This document shows, one piece after another, positions 1 to 8,683 of a stretch of DNA of 12,423 nt. Every line of letters begins with the position of its first letter. The stretch's first letter is position 1. The notes beneath the pieces are model-generated. The model did no database searches and had not been told where the DNA came from. It saw only the letters and a program-made list of their open reading frames with translations. The translations under genes and the position numbers were made by a program. The DNA is from Planoprotostelium fungivorum (taxonomy: Eukaryota > Evosea > Variosea > Cavosteliida > Cavosteliaceae): contig MDYQ01000415.1 in the NCBI GenBank assembly GCA_003024175.1, forward strand, positions 1-12,423, given 5' to 3'.

Positions 1-646
1 TAATGTTCCGTGAAGGAAGGCTGACGCCTCACATTGAAATAAATCTTGTGTTGTCATCAAATGGGTTCATTCGTACGATATACTCACAAGCCTCGTTGGA
101 CGTGATGCTGAAGGGAGAATTGCCTCGAAACGTTGATTGGCGGACAGAAACAGTTTCCACGTTGTATACGGATACGGAGGAGTTTAGGTCTGAGATGCAA
201 GATGATAAAATCACATGCCTTACATCCGCAAAAGACACCCCGTTCGACATCCGGATATCAGACATCGTAACCTATCGCCATCTCAATGTCTGATGTTATG
301 ACTCAAGTGCTCACATTATTGAATCCAATGAATTTGTATTCATTATCACCCAAGCTATACCCGTGCATCGATCTGATTATTAAGTTTGCAGGGTGTCGGT
401 TTTCTATTGCTCGTATGCTTATGGAGACACTCTCAAACATGATAGGACCGTCAACATCTACAGTCATCTCCTCACATTGTGATCCAGACAAGAGAATTAC
501 GGCTTTTGGAGTGTTAATATCATTCCTATCTCGGTACTACCTTGTTCTATAGAGTTTTGTGATGTAGATGTGTTGATGATGCATGGCAATGTTATCGTCC
601 CTAAAATGAGCCGAAAGGTTGTGAGAATCAGCCATAGGCACAGCAT
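1..646 (-). CDS. Secreted beta-helix-like protein, 5' part (runs off left edge)
   Basis: The model joins three exons at phase-matched GT-AG sites: 541-646, 315-502 and 33-271, with introns of 38 nt (503-540) and 43 nt (272-314). A third donor (GTGAGG) at 31-32 points off the edge; if it is not used, the frame stops at once with TGA. About 177 residues are visible. The ATG at 646 is the first in frame and opens a classic signal peptide (MLCLWLILTTFRLILG). After it come short alternating V/I/S/N strands such as VTMSDIRMSNGVSFADV and SVSVYNVETVSVRQSTFRGN. This spacing, with asparagine turns and 'F.GN' motifs, is typical of right-handed parallel beta-helix (pectin-lyase-like) surface proteins. 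That points to a secreted or cell-surface role. No catalytic residues can be assigned. The splice model and the fold are my inference; no exact family is recognised. Confidence 0.6.
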
Positions 647-977
647 TGGAAACAGTATCACTGCTCTGTCGTCTAGTATGTGGGATTTTAATGGAAAGGT
701 TTCAGTATCGAATATTTTCGGAAGAAGCGGGTCGAGCGTTCACACTAAATCCCTTTCATAGTAAAAGCTCTAAAGGGGTGTTATAGTCCATTTCAATTGA
801 CCTCGTGGTTTATCTACAAGCAGAGGAAGGAAACCACTACGATGGTCCACATCATATGATGTCGGTGGAGGAGTTTGTCTTCATCATCAGCGGGCTTCAT
901 ACGGATCCTCTCTGACAATGCCCTCCACTGTTTCATCATACCGAGAGATCCACACAAATTTCGTTGATTAATGGGTG
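647..977. other. Divergent intergenic region, no gene seen
   Basis: This 331-bp gap lies between the minus-strand start at 646 and the proposed plus-strand start at 978, so it would hold both promoters. I see no RNA gene, repeat array or clear regulatory motif. A proline-rich minus-strand frame (814-1080) enters it from the right but looks like the complement of the GGT-repeat region. Confidence 0.4.
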
Positions 978-1763
978 ATGGAGAAACTGGCGCACTGGCG
1001 GGTGGTGGTAGTAGTGGTGATGGCGGTGCTGGTGGTGCTACATTTGGAGGATGAACTTTTCCTCCCTGGCATTCTGGCAATTGCAGTGATTGGTGACTCG
1101 ATTAGGGGAAGGATTATGTGGTGGCAAGGGTCCAGGAGAGAAGGTAGTGCATGACGAGGCATTTTGGGGTAATGAGGAGGTGTGTTTGGACGATTCGATG
1201 AGAGAGGGAAGATGTATTATGCAGCATGTCTAATCGGCTACAAGGTATGTAACGCATTTTGTTTTTTCCTTAGTTTCAGCGAACGAAAGCGAGTCATCTC
1301 CTGATCTAAGGATCATGTGATGGGAGCGCAATCACGCATGACCACCATTCATGTGAAACGGAGTTATAACTCTGCTCCATCTCTTAGAATCACTCGTGGC
1401 AGAGTGCCCTCCCCAGCAAAGGACATCCTCAAGAACAATTGAACGGCCTTGTGAGCCACAAATAAATTGATTCTATTTCAGCTCAGTTTATTCATATGCA
1501 GCTGCCTTTTGCCTCCTTGTGTCTTTTGTATGATTTGAGTGTATAGATTTCCACACAGACTGCATAAAGCGAGTACAGAGCACATGAACGCTTACAAGTG
1601 TTTTGCAGAGGATTACCAAACAGAACACAAGAGGCGAGGATTCAGTGCGAGGAGAGTTGTATAGAAATGCACTATAATATTCCCTTTTACTATGATGAGA
1701 AAGACAGGGAACAGCCGCAAGGCCAAGATCATGTTCAAGATGCGAGCTCTTGGATCAGGATAA
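978..1763 (+). CDS. Tentative multi-exon gene, signal-anchored small protein
   Basis: I do not recognise this protein. Proposed exons are 978-1143, 1177-1244, 1311-1352, 1388-1450, 1487-1518, 1559-1655 and 1704-1763 (TAA at 1761-1763). All six junctions keep one frame, and most introns are 33-48 nt; one, 1245-1310, is 66 nt. The product starts MEKLAHWR followed by a valine-rich hydrophobic run, which looks like a signal peptide or anchor and is encoded by a GGT/GTG repeat. It continues through coding-like pieces such as GVFGRFDERGKMYYAACLIG and a basic stretch near EHKRRGFSARR. Alternatives: the last acceptor may be at 1699, giving a different tail that ends at 1843; and a shorter gene starting at ATG 1226 and ending at TGA 1442 (AATAAA at 1461) is possible. 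Because several splice choices were available, coherence of frame is weaker proof here than in CDC27. Confidence 0.35.
1461..1466 (+). promoter_or_regulatory. AATAAA, possible poly(A) signal
   Basis: The hexamer lies 19 nt after a TGA at 1440-1442 that ends a short coding-like frame beginning at ATG 1320. If used, it would terminate a short transcript. In the longer gene model it falls inside the intron 1451-1486. The choice between the two models rests partly on whether this signal is active. Confidence 0.25.
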
Positions 1764-1852
1764 GCACGCAGAATCTGCTGGCCCCCTTGGGTCCTCAACA
1801 GAGCACTCCAGCCTCTCATTTACCATTGGACACGAAACTATGATGCCTTTTG

Positions 1853-2358
1853 TTAACAGAAACCTTCGGAACCCAGTTCTTCATCACCATACAATCTACG
1901 TACAGTTTGAGTGATCATCGCATGCTTGAGAGCTGGCCTCTTGGTCCCTTTTATCCACCTAACATTTGCCTCCATCTCATTCTCTATTTTTTTGTATTAT
2001 TTTCCTGTATCGAGTACAGCCGTAGACAAGGCCACCGATGACGAAGAAACTCCCAAAAGTGAACAAAGATGCACGGGTGTAAGACCTGATTTGTCAGACG
2101 GATGGCCAATCACCAACTTCACCCACCTGGTTACGGCGGGGTCATTCAGAAAGTAAACACACCCTGCCGAGGGACGACCAGCGAACCCCCTTTGTTCGTT
2201 ATGATATAGACGTTCGGCTTCCATTGTGTTACTGTGCGGATTTTGGATTCGTGTTTGAGACGATCTCCTCACGTGACATTTGTACCTCCGGCGCATTCGC
2301 AAAATTTCGTACATTTTTGATTCTCATCTTGATTCTCCTCTGGCTTATATTCTGTCAT
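1853..2358 (-). CDS. Small single-pass membrane protein, apparent frameshift in A7
   Basis: Exons are 2273-2358, 2127-2231 and from 2085 downward, separated by two 41-nt introns (2232-2272 and 2086-2126). The second intron carries a CTGAC branch-like site. The ATG at 2358 is the first after an in-frame TGA. The N-terminus is polar with a C-x3-C-x-C cluster (CTKFCEC), followed by one strong hydrophobic helix (LFTFGSFFVIGGLVYG) and a basic RYRK stop-transfer segment. Read as is, the frame stops at TGA 1977-1979, giving 99 aa. The neighbouring frame carries on with coding-like sequence (for example RRLYGDEELGSEGFC) to TAA 1853-1855. One A fewer in the A7 run at about 1986-1992 joins them into 140 aa. 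This may be an assembly error, a real frameshift, or an extra small intron. I do not recognise the family. It lies 88 bp downstream of CDC27 on the same strand. Confidence 0.55.
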
Positions 2359-2446
2359 CCGTACTGATGAAGATCAGCGACGCCGAACAAGAAGAGATAT
2401 TCAGTACGTTCAATATCTGCTATCAAAAGAGAATTCATTATCTGTA

Positions 2447-5080
2447 TTAAACGTCCAACTCAAAGATATCATCATCCTCGTCGTCCGAGACTCCATCAAT
2501 AGCAGCTTGTATTGGTCCGACAGTCTTGCTGTCAGCAAAATCGGCTGCCATCATAAAGTTACGAATGGCCTCCTGCTTTCTTCCCAACCTCTTGAGGATC
2601 TATGAAGGGTTGGAACTCCTCTCCTCTCTCCTCTCACCTTTCCCGTCAAAAAGTAGATTGGTGCCTCCTGTGGTGCAGTTTCTTTCAGAACATTCAGCTC
2701 ATTCAGAGCCTCCTGGTGGTTCTCAGTTGCAGCCAACACTGTCGCCCTCTTGAAGCGAGACAAGCCACTGCTTGGATCTAATCGCAGGGCCTCGTCAAAA
2801 GAGTTCAAAGCCTCCTCGTATTTTCCACTGGCTGTAAGAACCTACAAAGATAAGATAAAGAACAAGATCAACTCCCACCATTCCCAAATTGCAGTGTAGA
2901 ACGGGTGTTAAGGAGTTGATAGAGACTGCTTTTTTGAAGTGGTACTCTGCCTCTTCATACTTCTCTTGACGGAAATAGATCATACCCATTCCGTACCTAC
3001 TCAATTCACCTCTCGATAGATAGTGACACTCACCATGCATTATAGTGTCTCTCGTCTAGTCTTACGGCTGTACGGAAGCAGGTGATGGCCTTCTCCAAAT
3101 CGTCAGAAGCAACGTATTCATGTCCACATAGCGTGTGTGCATAAGTGAATTCGGGGTCTAAACTGATTGACTAAACAAAGCGTTAGAAATGAAAGATGGG
3201 GAAATCTCAAGTTGAGTGAGATGACAACCTTCTGGAAGAAACGAATGGCAGACGAATGATCCCTCTGTCGAGAAAAGCAATTTCCTAGAGCACACCAGCT
3301 TTCAGGGGAATGGGGGTCAGACTCAGTCAGCTCTTGTGCCAAGTGGGACAAGTCTACGTCCTTCTTCATGTGCCACAGCACTGTGCTGAACACCTCCATC
3401 CCCTCTGCTCCGTAAGGTCGAATACGTCGTATCTGCACGCATCAACTCCCTTTCTCTCCTCACTGCTCACCTCCTCCCAGATGGTAGAGGATCGCTTCTG
3501 GTCACCCATCTCGTGATAAGCTCTGGCCACCTGTTCATGTCATTCCACTGCTCTACCACGGCACGAACCCTGGTTAAGACCCACGCTGTGTGGTACTGCT
3601 CTTCTGTCAGTTTGGACAGTTCTTCGATAGCTTCGGGGCACTTGTACATGTGGAGCAATCTGGTACCTGATGCGATGCACTTCATCATGCGGTTCAGGGG
3701 ATACAACGAATGATCGTATTCCTAATGCTCTATCAATGGCTTCTGCATGGACCGACTTACGTTGACCATTGTCTCGTCGAGTGACATGTGCAGTGGTGTG
3801 AGGGGATCCACCTTATTCTCCTTGTTCTCCTCTCTCGTCCTCACCATTTCTGTCCTCGTCTACAGGGATAAGTGTCACTGACATCATCTTCTCACCTCGT
3901 TCTTCATCTTTCCCGAACTGAGTCTCCTCTTCAGAGGTGCGACGAGACGTGAGACCTTCTTGTCGTTCTTGTTTCTTCTCTCCGGGTGTTCAGGTGTCTG
4001 GCAGACTACCCTTCGCTTGACGGGCACTTCTTCAATCTATTCTCTTCAGTCTCTCGACATTCTTCCCTCCATCGCTTCACCTTCTTGCGTGGGTTGCGTG
4101 TTGTGCTGTTGTTCGATGGTGTGATGAAGCTGGATGATGGCGTGTTAGTGATATCCATGTTCAGCATAATGGGTCTGTCATTTGTGTCAGAGACATATCG
4201 TACAAGTTCACAGTAAAGGGCAGAGGCTCACGTTGAGGGATTGTGGGGGAAATTCCGTTCAGCATTCGGTGTAGACTGTTGCATCGATGATGAATTACCC
4301 AGCAGCTTTGAAAAATTGGGAGAAAAGTCGCAGGGGGTGTCGAGATAACGCAGAGAGGGGACGGTGAGTGTGGATGGTTCCATCAAAGAGGGCTCAGAAG
4401 AAAGGCTCTCTACCTCTTGATAGATCGTTCCCGGGTCAACATCCACACCTTGAACGTCAACAAAACTCAAAATCACATGATCTCACCCATTTTGCACAAA
4501 GCCTCATAGGAGCACCACATGTACGGGTCGGCGTCCAAACTTCGAATGTAGCACTCTGCTGCCTTTTCTTTCTGCAGTATTTTTCTGCGCCAATTATTCT
4601 TGATGAGCGAAGAATATTCACCTGTACACGTTCCCCAGCAGATACAATCCAGCTGCTCCGTTAGGAGTAGGGTCCTCTGTCGGTCTTCAGTGTTGCTCGC
4701 ATCAATTGATGGTACACCTTGTAGAGCCAGTCGAGCGGCTTGGTAATCACCAGTGTCATATGCGGCGCTGGCATATAGATACCTCAGCTCCGGGGTGAGG
4801 GAGCAGACCTGACAGCATAATGACTTACTATATGAATACCTAGGTACTTACTACTCCTCTAGATTTGATCAGTGAACACACATGTCCCGTCTTTCCCGTC
4901 CGCCGAAGACAATCGGCCAGTATCAACAAGGTTTGATCGTTGTTAACCTAATGAACGATTCATTATTGATAAGCTCTCTCAACTCACTTGTGCATGCAAT
5001 CTCTCGGCATAGAAGATGGCATTTGAATATAGGTGGTCGCGAAGTGCACCGGACACCAATTCAACCAGTTTATCCTCCAT
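2447..5080 (-). CDS. CDC27: CDC27/APC3, TPR subunit of the anaphase-promoting complex
   Basis: APC3 is a scaffold TPR subunit of the anaphase-promoting complex, the E3 ligase for mitotic cyclins and securin; in known species its C-terminal TPRs bind activator IR tails. Sixteen exons join without a phase conflict: 4988-5080, 4852-4947, 4718-4808, 4622-4676, 4487-4584, 4232-4448, 4081-4174, 3896-4036, 3761-3859, 3569-3721, 3471-3530, 3229-3432, 3034-3170, 2879-2996, 2638-2841 and 2447-2599. They total 2013 nt and encode 670 aa. Introns are 36-58 nt. N-terminal TPRs span about 1-150 (FYAERLHAQ, PNGAAGLYLLGNVYR). A low-complexity Ser/Pro/basic linker runs to about 330. C-terminal TPRs follow (PESWCALGNCFS, RHYNAWYGMGMIYF, PVLHCNLGM), and the tail is acidic (DDEDDDIFELDV). 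Human CDC27 is 824 aa, so the linker is short here. The start is the first in-frame ATG and matches the family N-terminus. Splice uncertainty is slight at introns 3171-3228 and 4677-4717. Confidence 0.95.
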
Positions 5081-5143
5081 GTAGTCAGAAGATCGAGCTG
5101 ATGCCTTCTCTCGCTTCTCTGTCTGTGGTTCCTGTGATTCAAA

Positions 5144-5155
5144 TTTCGCGCCAAT
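5144..5155. promoter_or_regulatory. Composite E2F-CCAAT motif in the CDC27/ANKRD13 divergent promoter
   Basis: TTTCGCGCCAAT fits the E2F/DP consensus TTTSSCGC and overlaps a CCAAT box. It sits 64 bp upstream of the CDC27 ATG and about 78 bp upstream of the ANKRD13 ATG, in the only space available for both promoters. A near-identical 12-mer occurs at 7625. E2F control would suit a mitotic gene; this is inferred from the motif alone. Confidence 0.5.
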
Positions 5156-5232
5156 AATCAGATTGCTTCCGAGAAAATTCTATCTCATTGTCGCGACCTC
5201 GGTGCGCCACGCCACGCGAATTGAACAGAACC

Positions 5233-7048
5233 ATGGCCGCGGAGACAACCACACAAGTGACCGAAGAATACAAGAATTTGTACCCTTTACATGCGGCCGT
5301 AATTCAGAACGATGCGACCGCCGCATCAAAGGCCATCCAGGCTGTCAAGGGTGCGAGACATGTGAGATCTTCCTCTGAAACATCGCTAGGACAGAAGCCA
5401 AGTGATGTTGTGAGAGCTGGCAGCGCAGAATTGATGCGGAGGTACAACAAGAGGGAGACGCAAGAAGAAGAGGATCTGGATTTGTTCATCAATCACAGGG
5501 ACTGGAGAGGAAACCCTGCTCTCCATCTCGCTACCCATTTTCGGTATGTCCAATGATGGACATCTAACTCCACTGGAATTAATGGTTCACAGACATCACG
5601 AGATGGTGAAGATGTTATTGAAGGAGGGAGCGGATCCGATGATGAGGAACGGAGGAGGATTCTCTGCAGTACAAGAGGCCATTTGCTCAGGAGACATGGA
5701 ACTAGCTGAACTATTATCTGACGCCGTTGCGAAGTCAGCCTCTGATGAATATCAGAATCGAATGCCAAAGATATTAGAGCAACTGGAAAAGGTGAGAGGA
5801 ATGGGCGAACATCACTGACTCTATAGTCTCCAGATTTCTCATGTGAGTTGAAGTGGGAGTTCAAGTCCTGGGTCCCTCTGTTATCTCGCATGCTACCCAA
5901 CGATGTATATCGCATGTACAAGTGTGGATCCTCGTTCAGGTGTCTCCTTCATTCATCGTGTGAATGACGGAGTGTAGAATCGATGCCACGCTGGTGGGTT
6001 ATTCAGCTCTGAGGTGTCAACGAGGAAACATATCCTTCCATCTAGCCGGCATGGACACCAGTACGTATCCCACTGTTGATCGACATTCGATATTTCATTC
6101 GATGGATGTTCCATTCTATCGTGCACCTCTCATATACGTGATGGAAATGACGATCTTCTGTTGACATGATGACAGAGGAGCCAGGGAGATTTACACTGGT
6201 GGACCACGAGAAGAAGATCTATGACATTGTCGATCCCAACGAAGACACGAAGCCCAAGAACGTGAAAGACCTGCTCGATCGTCCCAAGATTCATAGAGTT
6301 CAATTCCAGACGAACGATGTTAGCTTCACCCCAGCCAAGACCTTCTGGGGTTATGAAAGAACGGAGAGGGTCAGTCATTTGTCTCTGTTGATCGTCTGAT
6401 GAGGACAGGTGGCTGGGTTTGATACTAGAGTGTACGATGCTAACCACTTGGATCTGATGATGCTGAAGAGGGTGAGGAGTAAAGAGGTGGCCCTGCCACC
6501 TCCCACTCTCCATCCTGACTATTTCAAAGAGGCTGTGAAAGAAGGAAAAGGAAACGGTGAGCTCTCTATACACCTCACAACTGATTGAGAAGGGTTACCC
6601 TATTCCACCGAGACGGTAAAGAATACAGTCAAATCGTTCAATGGCACAGTACACATGACAGACTCCTTTCCCTACGAGATCAAGTGAGGGAGTCACCCAA
6701 TGTATCACTGAACAGCTCAGGGACATTCTGCCGATCCTCGAAGTCATCGCACCAAGGGCGAAGCATTTTGCCAGATTGAAAGAATTCATCGAACTGAAAC
6801 TACCAGAGGGACAGTTTCCCGTCAGAATGGAGTTGCCAGGTTCGTTTGTTTTGTTTCTCGAGAGCTGAATTGATCTAGTGATCACAACGATATCGGCCGC
6901 TGTGACGTTTCTCAACTTCCAGAGGGAGAGACCTAACCCTGATATGTTCACAATACCCAGTGACTACTCGAGTGGAAAGGTACACTTCAACTTTGACTTC
7001 ACAAAGAAGGAAGAAGCAGAGGGGGAGAAAGCGAAACAGCACGAATAG
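5233..7048 (+). CDS. ANKRD13-type protein: ankyrin repeats plus GPCR-chaperone domain
   Basis: Nine exons join in one frame: 5233-5543, 5593-5791, 5827-5939, 5978-6060, 6176-6369, 6409-6556, 6593-6683, 6721-6839 and 6879-7048 (TAG). They total 1428 nt and encode 475 aa. Ankyrin repeats lie at about 17-37 and 90-155 ([11 protein letters not shown], then [11 protein letters not shown]), separated by an extra polar insert of about 50 residues. The conserved ANKRD13 core follows: [30 protein letters not shown] and [19 protein letters not shown]. Animal ANKRD13 proteins bind Lys63-ubiquitinated membrane receptors through C-terminal ubiquitin-interacting motifs and act in endocytic sorting. No such motif is seen here; the protein ends just after the core with a charged tail. 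Introns are 35-49 nt except 6061-6175 (115 nt). The acceptor before exon 7 could be 6589 instead of 6592. The ATG 5233 context is good (ACCATGG). Confidence 0.92.
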
Positions 7049-7071
7049 ACCTGTACCTTTTGTACCAATAT

Positions 7072-7600
7072 CTATTTAGATTCTTCCTCTCCGTTCTTCT
7101 CCTCTTGCTTCTCTTCCTGTGGTTTCTCTTCCTCAATTTTTTTGTCTTCTTTCTTCTCTTCCTTCTCTTCTTCCTTCTCTTCCTTCTTCTCTTCTTTCTT
7201 CTCTTCTTTCTCCTCCACCGCTTTTTCTTCCTGTTTCGCCTCTTCCTTGTGTTCACCATTCTTGGTCTCTTCCTGCTTCTCTCCCTTTACATCTTGCCCT
7301 TCCTCTGTCTGATGACATAATCAGCGAGGTGTTCGAAAATGTATCTCCACCTTCTGGGTCTTCTTTGGAGAAGTTAAAACTTTCTTGGCAGGACTAGCGG
7401 CCTTCTTAGGAGCTGCACGCTTCTTTGTAACCACTTCTTCTTCGTAATCCTCGCTCCCTACAACACTAATCAGATCTCTCAATCAGATCGATTTCACTGA
7501 TTGATCTTGAGAGAACTCTCTCAATGAATTTACCTTCGGATTCTGAATCCTCAGTGTATCTTTTAGGGGGGCGCTTACTCTCTTGAGATCTCGTCTTCAT
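7072..7600 (-). CDS. K/E-rich, probably nuclear, low-complexity protein
   Basis: Exons are 7534-7600, 7351-7457 and 7072-7308 (TAG at 7072-7074), with introns of 76 and 42 nt. They encode 136 aa. The N-terminus has a basic patch (KRPPKRYT) followed by an acidic serine segment (EDSESEGSEDYEEE), and then lysine-alanine-proline sequence (KKRAAPKKAASPAKK) like that of chromatin-binding tails. Residues from about 58 to the end are almost only K and E in short blocks, which should be disordered or form a single charged alpha-helix. I recognise no family; a chromatin or nucleolar role is a guess from composition. The stop is 23 bp from the convergent ANKRD13 stop. An E2F-CCAAT motif lies 25 bp upstream of the ATG. 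The other two frames across the purine tract are artefacts. Confidence 0.8.
7145..7216. repeat. 72-nt uninterrupted pyrimidine tract
   Basis: On the plus strand, 7145-7216 contains only C and T, within a wider pyrimidine-rich stretch from about 7078 to 7260. It is the complement of GAA/GAG/AAG codons in the K/E-rich gene. Mirror-like parts could form a triplex (H-DNA), and the tract is prone to slippage. Codon bias alone explains it, so no separate function need be assumed. Confidence 0.7.
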
Positions 7601-7624
7601 CTTGCTTCTGTCAGTTTTTAATGC

Positions 7625-7636
7625 TTTCCCGCCAAT
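7625..7636. promoter_or_regulatory. Composite E2F-CCAAT motif upstream of the K/E-rich gene
   Basis: TTTCCCGCCAAT differs from the CDC27 promoter motif at one position, and that position is the degenerate S of the E2F consensus. It lies 25 bp upstream of the ATG at 7600, in the 124-bp gap after the gene ending at 7725. The E2F part and the CCAAT box overlap in the same way at both sites. Confidence 0.45.
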
Positions 7637-7724
7637 CTGTTGCTATTTGAACTCCTGCAGTCTTTGTAGACGATTCCCAAGAATAAATTCAACATCTTGA
7701 CTGAGGATTTAAACCATTAAATTG

Positions 7725-8201
7725 TCATTCTTCGTGATCTATTAACCATTGTATGAGTCCACTTAATTCTTTCCACTGTCTCTGTTCTAATTGTTTGGTC
7801 TCGTTGCCATTATTGACCGTCTTCTCTACGTCATCGACAAATTTCTTGGCCATCAATTTTGCCTCCTGCTCGCTCGTTTCATAAAGTTCCTCGAGAAAGG
7901 GGTGCGATAGATGATCTATCCACCACTTGGAATTCCAGTAGTCGCCCTCTCTACGATGGAGAATAGAGTGGACCAGATTGGATGACTGATTCTTCTCATC
8001 GGCCTGTGCGATGATGTGTGAAGATTCGATATCATCATTCAGCAAGTGGAGAGCTCCGGTCAAACTGGGTGAAAGAGCGCATGAGTTGATCAAATCTCTA
8101 AGGGTCGGCTCAAACAATCGTGCAGGCTGTAGGGGAGGAAATCTAGATTGCTCATCACCTCGGGAGGATAGTATCTGTACTTGCGTCGGGAGTCTGTGCA
8201 T
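7725..8201 (-). CDS. Conserved uncharacterised protein with LHRREGDYWN signature
   Basis: This is an uninterrupted frame of 158 aa, the only clearly intronless gene in the window. Near the middle it reads ALHLLNDDIESSHIIAQ and then ILHRREGDYWNSKWW, followed by a His-Pro pair (LSHPFLEEL). I recall this pattern (N-D-D, HRREGDYxNxKxW, HP) from a widespread family of unknown function in fungi and bacteria, but cannot name it with certainty. The charged and aromatic residues are probably the functional core. There is no signal peptide or membrane segment, so it is probably cytosolic. The ATG at 8201 lies 76 bp from the divergent start of the next gene, which limits how far the 5' end could extend. 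Confidence 0.8.
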   Translation of the reverse strand: MHRLPTQVQILSSRGDEQSRFPPLQPARLFEPTLRDLINSCALSPSLTGALHLLNDDIESSHIIAQADEKNQSSNLVHSILHRREGDYWNSKWWIDHLSHPFLEELYETSEQEAKLMAKKFVDDVEKTVNNGNETKQLEQRQWKELSGLIQWLIDHEE

Positions 8202-8277
8202 GTTTGTGTGCGATGAAGGTCAGATTCCCTGGCATTCTACAACGCAATCGTCAGACACAGTTGTATCATCGTCAATC

Positions 8278-8682
8278 ATGCCAACCGGTTTCACCCGTGG
8301 GCTACTTGCTGGGACTGTCGCTTATATGGGATATCGATATCTGTTCAGAAATCAGGAATTACCGAAAGAAGAACAGGTTAGCGATCTGATTGGTTCCATT
8401 TAACTCCCGAAGGTTGAGATCATTCCAACATCGAAACCAATATCCGTTATATCTGCCACAGTGGAGAAAGTTTCTGAAGCCGCTGGCTCCCTGACGTCTG
8501 CTCTTCCTACGAAGGAAGACACACTGAGCCAAATCGAGAAACATAAACTAGCGTTGTACAAACAAGTGGCACAACATCCTTTGGGCAAGCCCGTGGATCT
8601 TACGAAGACTGTCTCCTCTGAGCGAGGAGTATTTGACGAGGACAATCGTGTTCGAAGGAGATTCTACCCGTGGAATCAATAA
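8278..8682 (+). CDS. Small protein with an N-terminal hydrophobic segment
   Basis: Two exons, 8278-8376 and 8413-8682, flank a 36-nt intron and encode 122 aa. Without splicing the frame stops at TAA 8401-8403. The N-terminus, GFTRGLLAGTVAYMGYRYLF, has one weak hydrophobic helix with flanking arginines, which fits a membrane anchor or mitochondrial targeting. The middle is Ser/Thr/Glu-rich and probably helical. The C-terminus ends FDEDNRVRRRFYPWNQ, a compact charged and aromatic motif that looks conserved. I do not recognise a family. The start is the first ATG after the divergent promoter. The TAA stop overlaps an AATAAA (8678-8683), which may be the poly(A) signal. Confidence 0.7.
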
Positions 8683-8683
8683 A
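8678..8683 (+). promoter_or_regulatory. AATAAA overlapping the stop codon
   Basis: The hexamer includes the TAA stop of the small membrane-type gene. If used for cleavage it would give a 3' UTR of only a few tens of bases, in keeping with the tight spacing to the next gene, which ends at 8776. Confidence 0.3.

Noticed and set aside
286-761. Plus-strand frames at 286-552 and 570-761
   Set aside because: They are antisense to the spliced beta-helix gene or its promoter, with no splice links or motifs.
814-1080. Proline-rich minus-strand frame
   Set aside because: It is the complement of the GGT repeat, has no linked upstream or downstream exon in phase, and ends in sequence without coding character.
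1692-1914. Similarity of short plus-strand peptides to mitochondrial ribosomal proteins bL33 or bL34
   Set aside because: A few residues fit each family, but in different frames and without the defining motifs. Part of the region is better explained by the minus-strand gene ending at 1853.
5493-5921. 142-codon minus-strand frame
   Set aside because: It is antisense to well-supported ANKRD13 exons and introns and has no independent features.
6999-7259. Arg/Lys-rich minus-strand frame
   Set aside because: It is the wrong frame of the GAA/GAG tract. The K/E frame splices to two upstream exons and an ATG, while this one does not.
7060-7397. Leu/Phe/Ser-rich plus-strand frames that look like membrane proteins
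   Set aside because: They are complements of the K/E-rich coding tract; low-complexity pyrimidine DNA gives false hydrophobic frames.
8011-8277. N-terminal extension of the plus-strand frame that contains the 8278 start
   Set aside because: It runs antisense through the conserved gene 7725-8201. ATG 8278 gives a sensible start just after the divergent promoter.
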